Source: Prinia subflava (taxonomy: Eukaryota > Chordata > Aves > Passeriformes > Cisticolidae). Taken from it: a stretch of 64,000 nt of DNA. The position numbers and the translations under genes are program-made. The DNA lies in NCBI RefSeq assembly GCF_021018805.1, contig NC_086266.1:6324001-6388000 (forward strand). Direction: 5' to 3'. Positions 1-13,400 of the stretch are shown here, piece by piece. The first letter of the stretch is position 1. Each line of letters starts with the position of its first letter. A model generated the notes under the pieces. The model was not told the DNA's origin and did not search any database. It saw nothing but the letters and a program-made list of their open reading frames with translations.

Positions 1-3000
1 TGTATGCACAAATACAACAATCTGAACCAAGCTCAAAGTTTGCTCCACATTAAGAAAATTAAGCTTTAATGAGCTCAAATTTTACTTGAGCTGTTTGTTC
101 ATTGCAGTGAGAGTGAGCCCCAGCCATGGAGCAAGGCAACACTGCAGTGAGCTCTAGAAAGAATTAAATGGTGCAAATTGTTCTACCAAAATAACCACCA
201 CCAAAAAAAAAAAAAAATCACATTACACTCAACTGGAAACAAAAGAAAGGGCTAGAAATGGGAGAAGCATTTATACTCTGAGAACTTGGGGGTTGCAAAT
301 TCTCAATTTCACTGTCATGGTTAGGAAAATGTGGCAGCAAAGCAATGAAACCTTATTTCTAAATAAACAAAAAGATTGGTCAGTCTGCTGATGCAAGACA
401 GACTAAAGAGAACAAGAGAACTATTAAATTATCTCCACTTCTGGGACTCTGGCTATTCTTTTGCAAAGTGAATGGCTTATGCTAATCAGGATGCATCTGA
501 AATGCATCATTCAAGCCTTCTTGTACAAATATAGTTCTTATTTATCCCAAAAGATCCCCACCAGCTGGCAATGTTTGCATACAATGTTAAACCCAACCTC
601 AAGAGCCCATGCATTATGAGTCATTTTACACTTAAAAACATTAGTTCCCTTCAGTGTGCTCCAAGACGGTGTATCCCACGAGAGGAATTTTAGCGGAATT
701 CAGCAATAATACACTATGTTACCATCCAACTTCCTCTAGCACTAAGAAGTTACAAGTTTTCTGTTGTTCGGTGGGTTGTGGGTTTTTTTTTTTTCCTCCT
801 AACAGTGCTTTTCCTCCAGACCATCTCTGGGGAAGGAACAAAAGGATTTGCACCAATCCCCTCTATATGAATCAAATATTTATGCTATGCCCTCTTGAAG
901 CACTTTCATCTAGTAACCTATGGAATGTGATCTCCTGACCTCAACACTCAGGCACGTCTAAATCAGCTGCCCTTTGAGCTGTATTAGAGGCTGCAGAGAA
1001 TTTTTATACATTTATATCACAGGCATATGAAAACCCTGTGGCCCAGCTGTGGCGTTCTCTGCTACAAAGCTTTAGTCCAGAGGGTGCCTGGGGAAAGGGG
1101 AATGCTTTGGTTGTCCCACGTTCATGGCAGAATCCGATGTCGTGTGTCCCCAGCAACAGGTAGGATGATGAACCACACAATCAGCACAATTTAAATTAAA
1201 GTGTCAGGGCAAACTCCAACCCCTCATCCCACCACATGGCCCATTCTGCCCACTCCACACTGCCCAGTTCCCTCCTGCCTCCAGCACCCTCCCCAGGGCA
1301 GCCAGCGCTGCCTGCAAAACACCTCCAGAATCCAAAAGGCAAAGAGCTTGTGGGATGAGCAGGCACCCCATTCCCTCCACCTGGAAATCTCCCCCCTTCC
1401 TCAAGAAAAATAAATCATTCTATGTTGTCTTTGTGGCTCCCAGGAACCTTTGAAGGATGGGGTTATGTTGCAAATAAGTGTCCTGGAAGTAAAAGAGAGG
1501 GAGACCAGGTGTCCCAGTTGAACCTGCAACTCCAACTACAGCACAAATTTTTCCAGGGTCAATTCATGACCCTGCTCCCTCAGAGGGGCAGTCACTGAGG
1601 TAACCCTGGTGAAAGTCTGACCCAGAGATTTAACAGGGTCATGGTCCTGATGGTAGGGTTCGTGTTTTCACAGCAGCCCTGAAAAACTGACGTGATGCTG
1701 CCCATCACTCACACGGGAGCAGCACGAGGGCGCAGGGAAAGCTCGAGAACACAGTTCTCATGTGCCCACCCCGACCTGGTAGAAAAGGTGCCCTGAAACA
1801 GTCAAGCACAAAAATGTGAGACAACAGCCAAAACCAAGAGCCCGTCCTCTGCCCCAGGATGGATCCTGGTCGGTCACCTGGCCCAGTCCCCTCGCAAGGT
1901 GCCCCAGTGGCTGCTGCACCCCAGCAGAGACTGAGGCACCCCCAGTGCTGAGGGTCCAGCAGCTCAGAGCACACTGCCCCACCTACTCCACCTTCTTTTC
2001 CCACAGAAATCCCTCCAGGGAAGAGGACAGGGAAAAAAAAAAAACCCAACTTAAAAAAGAAAGAGGAACGGGGAGCAGGATAGACCAATATGTAGCATTT
2101 CCTGTATCATCCACAGGAAAAACCCACGCAGTGGGGAAGAGCTCAATGTCAAGGCTGGTTTCACCTCATGAACAGGCAGTTCCTCCTGCTGGGGGATGCT
2201 GTGTGAGTCCAAAGGGAACAATACAATCTCCCCTGACACAAGGAGTCCACTACCAGCCACACAAAATTCCACAGGTCCTTCCCTTGCAGAAATGGCTGGT
2301 AGCAAAGCAGGAAGGAGGGGAAGGAGGAATGTGGGTAGAGAGCTGGGGGAGAAGGAAAATGAGACATTCACTGTGGTATTACCACTTGTAAACCAGGACA
2401 CACTCAGCACTTGGCCCCTACAGAAAGGAGTATTCTGCAAAATATGTTTCCCTGCACAGAGACTGGGCCTCCATCCAGTTATTATGTGCACATGTCCCTG
2501 CTGCGTTTTCAGCCTTACTTCAGAAAAAAAAAAATCTCAAAACAAAGAAAACATCCTCTGATATTCACCCTGCACAGTGCCAAGCGTGCTCCTGACCATG
2601 TTCAATAATCTGTTAAGGCGTGTTAATTATGGGTGCAACATTTCTGCACCTTGTGACACAGCAGTAAAGCACTTAATGTAAAACAAATTCCAGTGTGAAA
2701 CAAGGAATCAGGCGATGGTGGCAGCCCTGTTTGCACGTGTGATACATAAATGCACATACGTGCTCCTCTGTGTAGCACGACCAGCAAAGACAATCTCAAC
2801 ACGTGGATTACAAGCACAATGACTGCAATTATTTTCTCCAAAGAAAAGAGCACCACAAGAAACGGCTGCTTTCAAACACAGCCTGACACAAACCCACTTC
2901 AGCGACTTCCACCGAGTTTTACTCAATCCAATTACACACAAGTACATCACTATTCATTTTGGCAATTTACTACCACTGGTGAAATAGGTGGATGAACTTA

Positions 3001-3700
3001 ATTTTTTCCCTTTTTTTTTTTTTTTTTTTTTTTTGCAAGAATTTTGCAAGACAAAAAGTAAACTTTACAGAAGAGAGAAGTGATGGACAAAAGCTGACAG
3101 AGAAGAGAGCCAGTCCAACTCCCAGGTTAAGGCTGAAGAAAGAATGCAGAGTCCCTTGCAGCATGAGAACATCTCTTACCTACTGATCTGCTGAAGACAA
3201 AAGGGTTTTCTTCTTTTCAGAAACTGGACACTTGTAGCTCGTTGGGTCAGTCACACAAAGCTTCCCTGCTGCCAAAGGTATTCTTTTTCCCCTCGGGTTT
3301 TTGTTGATGTTGTTTGGTTTTTTACCCCAGAGAGTAAAGGGCAGAACAGTGGATTCAGCAGGGGCAAAGGGTGGAATTCGAGATTTAACGGGCTGGAGAA
3401 CTGCAGAGCTCTCTCCAAAAGATGCTGTATTTCAAGGCGCTTTCATTTGCAAATCCTTCTTCATCCTCAGTGTCAATAAAACTGGAGGAGAGGGAGTAAA
3501 CTTTTTTAACCGCAGAAATAAACCGGACTCCACAGAACGAGGAATGTGAAACGAACTGGATTTGTGGCCCGACTTTTTCTTTTATTAAAAATAAATATAC
3601 TTTCAGAACAGGCAATCGAGCTAGAAGGGAGTTTAAAAAAAAGTAAAATCCCAGAGTCAGCCAGGACCTGCCCGCGGTCGCTGGGAGGAGGATAGCGGTA
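1..3700. other. Intergenic DNA without a recognisable gene
   Basis: AT-rich sequence with no reading frame that resembles a known protein. It contains a 24-base T run (3011-3034) and several short A runs. On the minus strand a good splice donor (CAGTAG followed by GTAAGAGA) sits at 3180/3179, downstream of the CpG island at 3.7-4.3 kb. A leftward transcript starting in the island could use it, but no acceptor or coding sequence confirms this. Confidence 0.6.
3011..3034. repeat. Poly(T) tract, 24 bases
   Basis: An uninterrupted run of T is visible directly. It could be a simple repeat or the complement of a retroposed poly(A) tail. No parent transcript is recognised next to it. Confidence 0.9.
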
Positions 3701-3904
3701 CCTCGAGAGCGGCAGGATAAACACAAAGAGGGGAAAGTCCGCGGCGGTGGCAGCTCGGCTGTCAGTGGCAGCGCCGCCCGGGGCAGCGGCAGCGCCCGCG
3801 GCCGCGGCAGCGAAGGGCGGCCCGCGGCATCGCGCCCGGGCGGGCTGGGCTGGGCTGCGCTCGCTGCTCCGCGGCTCCCTGGGCGGCAGCGGCGGGACGG
3901 GCGG

Positions 3905-4017
3905 CACGGTTCGGCTCAGCTCGGCTCGGCGCGGTTCAGCTCGGCTCGGTTCAACTCGGCTCGGTTCAGTTCGGTTCAGCTCGGTTCAGCTCGGCTCAGC
4001 TCGGCTCGGCGCGGCTC
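3905..4017. repeat. GC-rich 5/10-bp tandem repeat
   Basis: About 113 bp are built from variants of GGCTC, GGTTC and AGCTC, mostly in 10-bp steps such as GGCTCGGTTC and AGCTCGGCTC. The array lies inside the CpG island. Its units are diverged, so it is an old minisatellite rather than a perfect one. Confidence 0.85.
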
Positions 4018-4179
4018 CGCTCCCTCCTCCGCCTCCTTCCGCTGCTGTGGGCGCGGGCGGCCCGCGGGACGCGCTGGGCCGGGGCGGGCAGGAAGCGCCG
4101 CCGCCCCCGGGCCCGCCCCGCCCGCGGCACCGCCCCCGCTCCGCTCCGCCCGCCCGCCGCTATTGTGTGCGGACACACG

Positions 4180-4236
4180 GACACACCGAGCGGCACGGCG
4201 GACACACCGAGCGGCACGGCGGACACACCGAGCAGC
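4180..4236. repeat. 21-bp tandem repeat, about 2.7 copies
   Basis: Units beginning GACACACCGAGC recur with a 21-base period at 4180, 4201 and 4222. The third unit diverges after GACACACCGAGC. The array is at the right edge of the CpG island. Confidence 0.85.
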
Positions 4237-4260
4237 CGCTGCGGGTCCTGGCCCCGCACA

Positions 4261-7170
4261 CGCACCCCAGCAACCCCACCCTGTGCCCGGGAGCGGTGTC
4301 CAAAGGTTCCTGGAGCTCTGGCAGCCTTGGGGCTGTGCCCATTCCCTGGGGAGCCTGGCAGTGCCCAGCACGCACCGGGGGAAGGACCTTTCCCAAATAC
4401 CAAACCTCAACCTCCCCTGACACAGCTCCTGCCGCTCCCTGGGTCCTGTCCCTGCTCAGAGATCGGAGCTGCCCCTCCACTGCCCCTCCACTGCCCCTCG
4501 GGAGGATGCTGAAAACCACAATAAAGTCTCCTCCAGGCTGAACACACCAAGTGACCTCAGCCACTCCTCATAAGAGTTTCCATCTAGAACTTTCCCCAAC
4601 CTTGTGGCCTCCTTGGTACACTCTTCTAAAAGCTTAATATCTTTTTTTTATATTGTGGTGCCCAAAACTGCTCAAAACGTTCAAGGTGAGAATGTTCATG
4701 GACGCAGGTTCCCAGGTGGCTGTAAGAATTTTTGTGAGAATTAAAACACACAAGATTAAATAACTCTAGGAGACTCTCAAACCACTGCACTAAATTTGGA
4801 AAACAGATTGGCAAAAGATGAGACTGAAGACACTTCAGTTCTCCCCAAATAAACTCTGATTTTGCTGTGTTTCAGTATTTTATTACATGATAAAAGATGG
4901 TGAGCCACATTCAGAGGTGGCTTTTGCTGAAAGCTTTAGTGCCTGGAATCACAGTGTGGAATTTCAACTCCTAAAACAGTTTAGCTTTAAACATTCCACA
5001 ACCTTTACAGCAAAGCATGGACACATCACCTTTGTGCATGTGACCCCGTTCAAAAGCCTGTAAAAGGATCCCGAAATGCTGCCAAAATGAAAGACTTAAA
5101 GCAGTCTTGTTTTGGAAGATCTCATAGAGGATTAATAATGGTGGTAACACAGCTCTGCAGTGGAACCAGTCTGCCTCAGACAGGCAAAGCTCTTGTTCTG
5201 AAATGGGCTAAGCAACACCAACTTCTCCTCACCCGTCCCTGTAATCAGGACAAATCCCCAGTCTAAACAAGGCCGAGAGATAACAAACTGGTCCTTCAGT
5301 AGGGACTTATTTGTGTACAAACCATCGTACCCTGCCTTTCTCACAATCCACCTCCTCCTCCAGCTTTTGCATAGGGAGCACTGGAATCCTCCCCCAGTGA
5401 GGCCATTCCTGTCCTGACTCCCGAGGACAATCTCCCAGTGACAGCTTCCACTGGGCTCCTGGTCATTACCTCGTAATTTCAGAAAAAGAGCAAAACAAAA
5501 ATCTGAATGCAGCTGTCACGGTGTGTCCACAGCTGATTTAATACATAAAGGCCTGATCATGCAAATATGAAGCCCACTAGGCAGTGCCAATTTGGTAAGG
5601 TTTGGGCCTAGGATGCCACCAGTTTCCAAAAAAACCTGAAAGTGCAAAAGCTGGCCACATGTCAAATCCTTGCACTGTGAAATTTGGCCTTCATGTGAGG
5701 AGAAATGGCATGATTCAGCCATTTACCTTTTAATCACTCTGAGCAAATAAATCCTTTCCGACATTCCCAAATCTTAACATTGAAAAAGAAAGACTTGGAC
5801 AAAAATTCAGGAAGTCGAATTACAGAAATCCCAAAGGCAGCATCTATAAACATCTATTTTTCCCCCCTCATAACCAACATTCATTCACTGGAATGTTTTA
5901 ATGAAAGAAATGCAGAAACACATGTAAACAGCTCATTAACATCCCATAACCTTACAGTTTGAAAAGCCAAATGGAAAAAAAAAAGCCAGTGGAGAAGCAG
6001 CCACTGAAGGCCACATTTGCTGGATGCTGTGGGGCAGCGCTGTAAGGGAAGTGCACAGCTAAAGTGAGGGAAAGAGTTATAAACTGTGCTTCAGTCACAC
6101 ATCCTGTCTCCCTCCCACATGCTCAAAGAAAATATGGGAGCAAAGAGAGGAGGCAGAGTCATCAGGAAAGCACAACTATTGCTTCATGCAGGCACTGGGG
6201 AGCAGCGAGCCTGTGTTAACCTCGGCTCCTCTTCCAGGAGCACTGCTCATGTTCAGCCCACACCACTGGAGACACCAGCCTTATCGGGGCTGCAAAAGAA
6301 CAAAGCTGCACGAAATCCAAACTCTCTTCCTTAAAATACTCTCCCCCTGTATCCTCCCTTCACCCAACTCCCTGCCCGGGCCGGTGCTCAGGAGCTCCAG
6401 CACACATCTGAACGGCTGCCAGCAGAGGAAGCGAGCAGTTTCCATACACACATCACGCCACAATGTGGGAATTCAGGAAACAACACAAGAAAGGGGGTCC
6501 TAATAACTGTTCCAGCGTGCTCGGGCCAATTTATGCAATCGCACAAAGGTCACGGTGGTTGTGCTAAAAAGCACAAAAGATAAGCGCTACAACGGCAACT
6601 AATCAAAGTAGGAGAATAAACCTCGGGCTTAGGAAAACCTGGAGTTGCTCCACCTACAATTTTTTAAGAGGCAGCCCTTCACATTCTTTAAAATTCCTCC
6701 ATCTTAAAGTTCCTCCCTCCAGGAATGGCTGTAACTCTGGCGCCCTTTGTCCGCAGCAGCTGGAGCTCAGGAAGCTGCTGATATTATCCCTCCTGTGCAG
6801 ACACAGCTCAGCTCGGCTCAGCATCCACTCAGCACACTGCACAGGGGCCTGAATTCATTTCCGTGCATCTCTGATCTCGGGCCAGTTTAACAGAGCTTTT
6901 CTTCTTGCACATAAAAATAAAGCGTTAGCAGGGCTCAGAAGTGGCATTTAGCTCTTGGGGCCAGACAGAACGTCCCCGCCAAAGTGAGGGGTTCTTTGTC
7001 TATAAAATACATTATTGGGCAAAATAATGACCCCACAATAAACAGATGGGAATACAAAGAAACAGTCAAAAAAACTAAGAAGAGGAGCTGAGGATGTTTG
7101 CCAGCAATGTGAGCAGGAGAAAGGAACAGGAATTTCTGAAAAGGGAGAGTGTATTTCTTGTCATAGAAGC
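4261..7170. other. Intergenic DNA, nothing recognised
   Basis: Open reading frames here are short and resemble no known protein. A 12-bp motif (TGCCCCTCCAC) is repeated around 4470-4499. I see no RNA gene, transposon end or splice-site pattern that would support a gene. Confidence 0.6.
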
Positions 7171-7313
7171 TAAAGACAGAATCCCAGAATGGTTTGGGTT
7201 GGAAGGGACCTTAAAGCTCATCTCATTCCCTCCCCCTGCCATGGGCAGGGACACCTTTCACTATCCCAGGTTGCTCCAAGCTCCACCCAACCCGGCCCCG
7301 GACACTTCCAGGT
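7171..7313 (-). mobile_element. CR1-like LINE 3' end, minus orientation
   Basis: The segment starts with AGAATCCCAGAATGG, then GTTTGGGTTGGAAGGG and a stretch with CCCTGCCATGGGCAGGGACA. These are the reverse complement of the conserved 3' end of avian CR1 elements, so the element is on the minus strand. Only about 140 bp remain, as is usual for 5'-truncated CR1 copies, and no reverse transcriptase frame is present. Confidence 0.85.
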
Positions 7314-8760
7314 CAGTTTGACAAATACCCATTGAAGAAAAGGAAGTAAGCAAACCAATACGTTTGGGAATACAGATCAAAACAAGACTAAAAAATGTCA
7401 AAACCTTGTAAAAAATCACAAGAAACGCATGGAGAAAGCACCAAGGTACCAGAAGGTCGAGTGGTTGGTCCAAAGCCAGGCTGAGAGCTCAGTCTGCACT
7501 TGCAGGAGCCCTGCCCTGCTGCCCACACGTGCAGTGAGCTCGGCCATGCAGTACTGCAGCTTTTGCTGCTGTTTTACCACCTGGGTTTAGCACCCAGCAC
7601 CTTCAGGGTGGCCATGGCCATCTCTGAACCATATGCAGAGGATTTGGTGTTGTTCCACATCCAGCCCTGAGCTGTAACAAGGCCTGAGAGGCACCCTCGG
7701 GTCCTGCTGTTGGGTATGGCTGGAGAGCAACTGTGATTCTGAAGGGAAACAGAATCAGACAGATGAGAGATTGAGGCATGAACTACATCAGCTATTATTC
7801 ACCTAGATGGCAAGAACAGCTATTCACACATCAAGAGCACCAGAAACTGTCACCATCGAACTTGACATGCGTGGAATTGCTAGAAAAATTCCACTTCTCT
7901 AAGCACACGAGCAGAAACAGTTACACACTACTTATTCCTCTAGCCTTCACCAAGTAACTGCTGTGTCTTTCTATACAAGTGTATTATTTTACCAATTCTA
8001 CACAATAAAACTCTGATGACCACATAACTTCTGGGAGGGAAGTAACTGAAATAGAAACCTCTGCAAAGCCAACTTCATGTCCTGTCTCTGCTGTGATTTA
8101 CACTCTGACACAGCCACAGCTCATCTAAGATTTTTCATGCTGCTGCGTGTTAAGAGTTTTAAAAGTCTGTCAGTCCGGGAGGTGCCTCTAATGGATTGTA
8201 ACTCAAGTGCAGCATGGTTCCTGGGGTGAAGAAAAGGCCTGCAAGGAAGGGGGAGAAAAGGAACAGCTTACCACAGTGAAATGTAATATAGAGGTCAGCA
8301 GTGACATGTCACTCGTGAGGTGATTGATCAGGTACCACCTGTAAGGAGAATTATTGTAACTGCTGAACCTTGGCCCCTCTCTGTGCAGAAGTGCAGAAGA
8401 GAGCTGTGTACCCAGGAGAGTGGTAAACAACTGCCAACTATGGAAAAACAAATGTTTCAGCTTTGCTCTAAACACATTCACACCTCGGTGCCCTACAGTT
8501 AAATGTGGTTTGGACAAAATAAGGTTAGTCTGGTCAAAGTGATTTCCTAACAAAATACTGTTCTTCTACCAAAGATGGACCTGTAAGCCTTTAAGTGATG
8601 GCTATTACATGTTAACAACCTTGATGTAGGAAAGTTGACCACTCCCTTGCTTCTCTGCACTCCTACCTCTCAAAAAACCCAGATGTGTCTTTAAAATCTG
8701 CTGGAATTAATTGAAAGATTCCCTCAGCTTCCAGTGGATTTGGACCAGAGTGATCTGTAC
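7314..8760. other. Intergenic DNA, nothing recognised
   Basis: No plausible coding exon, RNA gene or transposon terminus is visible in this AT-rich stretch. Confidence 0.55.
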
Positions 8761-8990
8761 GAGTAAGGCATGGAGGCACTGAACTTCAGCACAGAATTTG
8801 TTTGCACCCAAGGACTAAAGATTGTGTGAAATTACAAGTGAACAAGATGTACAGCAGGTTCTACAGCAAAAAACAGACTTGCTAATCTTGATATTTCAAT
8901 GACCATAAATCCTATGAGGGGACAACCATGGCTGATTTGATACCAAAAAGCCCAACCTCTTCAAAGCCTCCAGGCCTTAAAATGGTGCAG
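8761..8990 (+). repeat. 230-bp direct repeat, copy A
   Basis: The segment from GAGTAAGGCATGGAGG to AAAATGGTGCAG recurs at 10185-10414 at a constant offset of 1424 bases. By eye there are two mismatches in 230 positions, both in the stretch at 8941-8950. It has no obvious coding potential and no TG/CA LTR ends. The family is not recognised. Confidence 0.92.
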
Positions 8991-10184
8991 CTGTATTGAT
9001 AAATACCACGGGGATGGGGGACGGGGTGATCTTTGATTTAAAGCTCTTGCAACTCATTTTTAATGCTGATGTCAGGAGCAGACTCAAGAGTGAGAAATGA
9101 AAGAGGCCCAACCAACAGCAATCTCTGGCATTGCCTGGGCATGGGCTCAGTGAAACACGGAGTGCCATGGGCATGCAAGAGCTCTGCCAACCATCTTCCC
9201 CCGCTACAGAGAAACTGTACTGAAGAGTAACCAGCTTATTCTGAACATGAAATTAAAGAAGAGAAATGAAAGGAGAAAAAAATGTTACGTACAAAAACCA
9301 GACTGAAACAAAATGGATTAATCTCTTTTAAATAACTGCTTCAAAAAGTGCCAATTAGAATTTTTATGAATCCATAGATGTGCTCCTAAAAACAGTCTTT
9401 CCCCTGTAGTAAGCTACAAAAAGACTTATAATTAGAGAGAGCAAGATATCAAGTTACAGGTAATTGATTAACATTTCATTTTCATGTAAATGACAAACTA
9501 AAAATAGAATTATGGAATAAAGTCTGATTAGATTTTACAATCGATTTCAGAAGCTGCTGCCACATTCTGGAAGAGCACCAGCACTCTCTGCTGGTGATCT
9601 TTGTTCAACAGCTATCGATGGAAAAATGAGGGATGAAGGTGCATTATGTGCTTGATATGAAATGCCATTTTTGTTTTAAATTGATGATTAATTAGTTCTC
9701 TAACAATCTGGCAAACAGCAACTCTAGGAGCTAGCTATGCTTTTGGAAACAACGCAGTCATTACTAAGAACTGCAGTTACTCTGGGCAATCATCACTCAC
9801 TAGAATAAATTTCACTGCCTCAAATAAACATCTGATGCAAATGCTTCTCTCAGCAGAAAGCACTTCTGTGGTACTGCCACACAAAGACAAGCTGGTGTGA
9901 GAAATTCCCATGATGCCAAATCCCTTGGCTCCACCCTGACTTTCCATCAATTTTTGGGCTATGCCAAGAAAAACAGCTCTCCTTTAAAAAGTCCTAGCAC
10001 AGCTCCAACACCTTCCCCGACGGGGGCCGCAGCAGGAAGGAGGCTGTGTGTTCATCAAAGCAAAGCTGCTCCCAGCCCTGTCTCTGTTCCACCCTCTGCC
10101 AGGATCCTGGAAAAGCTTTGCTTCCCTCTCCCCAGGATGCACCCAAGCCTTACACACCTGAGCCACAGCTTGCACAGGGACAAA
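8991..10184. other. Spacer between the two direct-repeat copies
   Basis: These 1194 bp of mostly AT-rich DNA have no recognisable gene. If the flanking copies were LTRs, a short internal region would be expected here, but I see neither a primer-binding site nor retroviral reading frames. Confidence 0.5.
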
Positions 10185-10414
10185 GAGTAAGGCATGGAGG
10201 CACTGAACTTCAGCACAGAATTTGTTTGCACCCAAGGACTAAAGATTGTGTGAAATTACAAGTGAACAAGATGTACAGCAGGTTCTACAGCAAAAAACAG
10301 ACTTGCTAATCTTGATATTTCAATGACCATAAATCCTATGAGGGGACAACCATGGCTGATTTGATAGCACAAAGCCCAACCTCTTCAAAGCCTCCAGGCC
10401 TTAAAATGGTGCAG
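10185..10414 (+). repeat. 230-bp direct repeat, copy B
   Basis: This copy is nearly identical to 8761-8990. It is flanked on both sides by CAAA (10181-10184 and 10415-10418), which may be a short target-site duplication; copy A lacks such flanks. If that is real, B is the inserted copy. Four bases can easily match by chance. Confidence 0.9.
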
Positions 10415-13400
10415 CAAAAATAAACCCCAAGCCAAGCACCTCAGTGCCAGCTGTCCCAAACTGTGCTCGGATCAGACACCAGGAAGGAGGGTTAAAAATT
10501 GCCAAATTGAATCCATGTGCAGCTCATGGAAGTGTGGGAAACAAAAGAGACAATGTTAAGGACAGAGTATGCATTTGCAAAGGGCTCAAGTTTCTTGGCT
10601 TCTGCCATCTGCTTCCCAAAGGCCATTTTTCAAGGTAGCTTTTTGTTCTTCAGTTTTGAATGTAGCTGAGGAAAGACATCCTACTCCTTCTTAGCTAATG
10701 AACTAAAGCTCAGTGCACATTCAATGGCTTAAAATATTTTGTCTTTTTTAATTCCCTGGGGACAAGAAGGGAATTCAATGTCAGAGGTGGGGTTTTTCTC
10801 CTGGGACATGGATCGAATTTTTACATCTGACCCAAAAGCCTCAGACACCTCCATAAATATTCATTTATACTATGGTATTAAATACATAAAGAAATCCTGT
10901 GTTCACAAAAAAAAAAACCCATAAAACTTCACAATGCTGTATATATCTGTATATTATGTGTAGCAAGATACACAGCCCTTTTGACTATTTTCCTTTATGA
11001 AGTAAAAATTAAGAAGAACAGCTCCTGATTTAGAGAAACAGCTCAGAGCCCTAAAAAGAACACACTTTGTGGTAAAAATAAGTGAGTTTTAACATAGTCG
11101 TAAGTCAAAGTCAGGAATAATTGTTCTAACACATTCTGCTCCTGACAAATCTCGAATTTAGAAGAGCTTCACATCTGCTGAGAGTTCCAAGGAACTTTTT
11201 AAGCATTCAGGGATCACTGACACTTGGCAGAGTGGGACAGAGTGACAGCCAAATGCCCAGCACAGATCTGAAACCCTGCATGAGGAACAGACATTCCTGC
11301 CTAAGGGGGCAGGGCAAGTTTCCCACTGCAGAGAAGGACAAGAGTTTTCAAACCTGAAGTTTTCTACTCTTCAAGGAATTTAATATTGTGGACATGACAA
11401 GATCCAGCCAGAGACCAGGGATCTACAGGGGATGAGAAGATGCTCAAAGCCTTGAGAACCTGAGAACCTATAGGAAATTAACATGATTACTCTTTTAATA
11501 TTATTAACTATACATTCCAGACTGCTCTTAAATATTCCCTTCCCACATTCCTACCCACACCTTTACCTTTGTGCCACGGGAATTCTGTATTCAGCTCTGC
11601 CCCTTGATCATTAATGCAGACTCCTGAACTTCAGACTTCAAAGCAAGGCAGGATTAAAAGTCACAGGCTCAGGACTAGGACAGCATCAAATCCTCCCTGT
11701 GTAGGAACCTCCACCTTGTGTTCGACTCCACAAACACCTCCTTCTATCAGGACTGGGAAATTCAGGGATTTATGTGGAGCTTCCCACCGATTTGGTTAAT
11801 AAGGGAGCCCCAACAGTGCCTCATCCCCTTCCAAACACTGATAAATGAAAGAAAATGGGAATGTCTCCTGGGGTACGAGAAAGGACGATGTGAGTGCTCT
11901 ACAAACGTGCAAGGGAAGAAACCAAAGGCTTCATTGTGTGGAAATGCACTTTTCTAGGAAGGCTCTTATCCCTCTCCAAAGCAGCACGTGAGAATGTTCT
12001 TAGGGAACCCATCCTCACCTACAACCTACAACCCTGCTGGTGGTTTAGTTTTTATTTCTGACTTTTCTATTCTTCCCTCATTCTGCTGCTCAAAGTGTCT
12101 GCACTCCTCAGCTTCCTCCCTTCTGCAGGTCCTCCCCTCTCACTCCCAGTGCCCCCAGCACTGCTGGGAGCTCCAGCAAGCCTCACTGCTCAGAGCTCCC
12201 AGCAAGGAGACTGACCTCCAGTTAACATCATACAAATGAAGAAATCACAGCACACATATATCAAGATACAGGTCTGTCCAAGACCCTAAGGGATTTTGGG
12301 ACTCATTTCAATGTAACTTGCAATCAGCATCCCTTTGAGTTCCATTTGAACTGCCAAGATAAGACCCCATCAGGCTCAGGCAGAAAGGCAGTCTGGGCTT
12401 TTCCAGCTTTATTTGTAGCTGCTCTTATATCACCAACTTACAAGGAGATTACACAACACCAGACTAACACGGGTGCAGTTCCTTTAGTGGTAAAAAAGCT
12501 GCTAGAGATCACCAGACTCAGGAATTTCCATTGACAACATGGTCTACACATGCTCTGAGTTAGACACTGCAATAAGTGCAGTGGGAAAAGCTGTTGTAGA
12601 GACACACACTGCCCTCATCAGCCTCATGATCCCTCACAAACACTGGGCTAAAGTGATGGTAGATGGTGTCACAGAGCAGATATTTACTTGCTGAGAAGGT
12701 GAACTGCAAAGCCAAACTCAGAAATTTCTCTGCCTAACAAGAAGGTTGCAATTAGGTCATTGCTGAGCACTGGGTAATCACAGATCAGAGCAAAAACATT
12801 CCCACAGAATAACTCAGATGTGACAGCAGGTTCTTGGATTGAGAACAAGGATTTCATCCATGCAGTCCTGCTGCTGAATTATGTGGATAAACAGTCATCC
12901 TGATGGAGCCAGCCCCCAGCAGGACATGCAGGTGTGGGGATACACAGACCCAGTTTAGCACAAGTAAACTGAATTCCCAAACAGGAAAGCCCATGTCCGA
13001 CTTTGATGAAATTTGACAAAGAGCTCAGAGTAAATTTCAGGTCAGATTTAGGTGGTGGATGAACTGGATCCAGGCCACAATCTTTTTTTGTATTTTCTGG
13101 ACTCCAGTTTGAGCAATGCTTCTTATTTCTGAACCTTCTTTCTGCTGAAATACTCCGTCACTTCCATGCCCAGCCCTGCTCAGGTCAGGCTGGATATTTT
13201 GGTAAACACAAGACCTTTACTCAAACAACAAGGAACTTCACTAGAACACTCTCCAGGCTGTTTTTGGTCACTGAGACTCCCTCCCTTGGATCCTGCACAT
13301 GGAACTACCTGTCCTTGGGGCAGAGAGGGCAGGAGAGGGGAGATTTGTGGGTTAATGGGATATTGTTCTGATCAGGGAGATTAGGTTCCAAGGCCATGCC

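Larger units (their letters stand above)
3740..4260. promoter_or_regulatory. Orphan CpG island
   Basis: This is a sharply GC- and CpG-rich block in AT-rich surroundings, typical of a vertebrate CpG-island promoter. It includes two tandem-repeat arrays (3905-4017 and 4180-4236), so part of the GC content comes from repeats. No coding exon is recognised on either side. A minus-strand splice donor at 3180 is the only hint of a transcript. It could be the promoter of a non-coding RNA or of a gene lying to the left of the window. Confidence 0.55.

Noticed and set aside
3747..4541. A 264-codon plus-strand frame at 3.7-4.5 kb
   Set aside because: The middle is translated tandem repeat and the composition is that of a CpG island; no recognisable protein.
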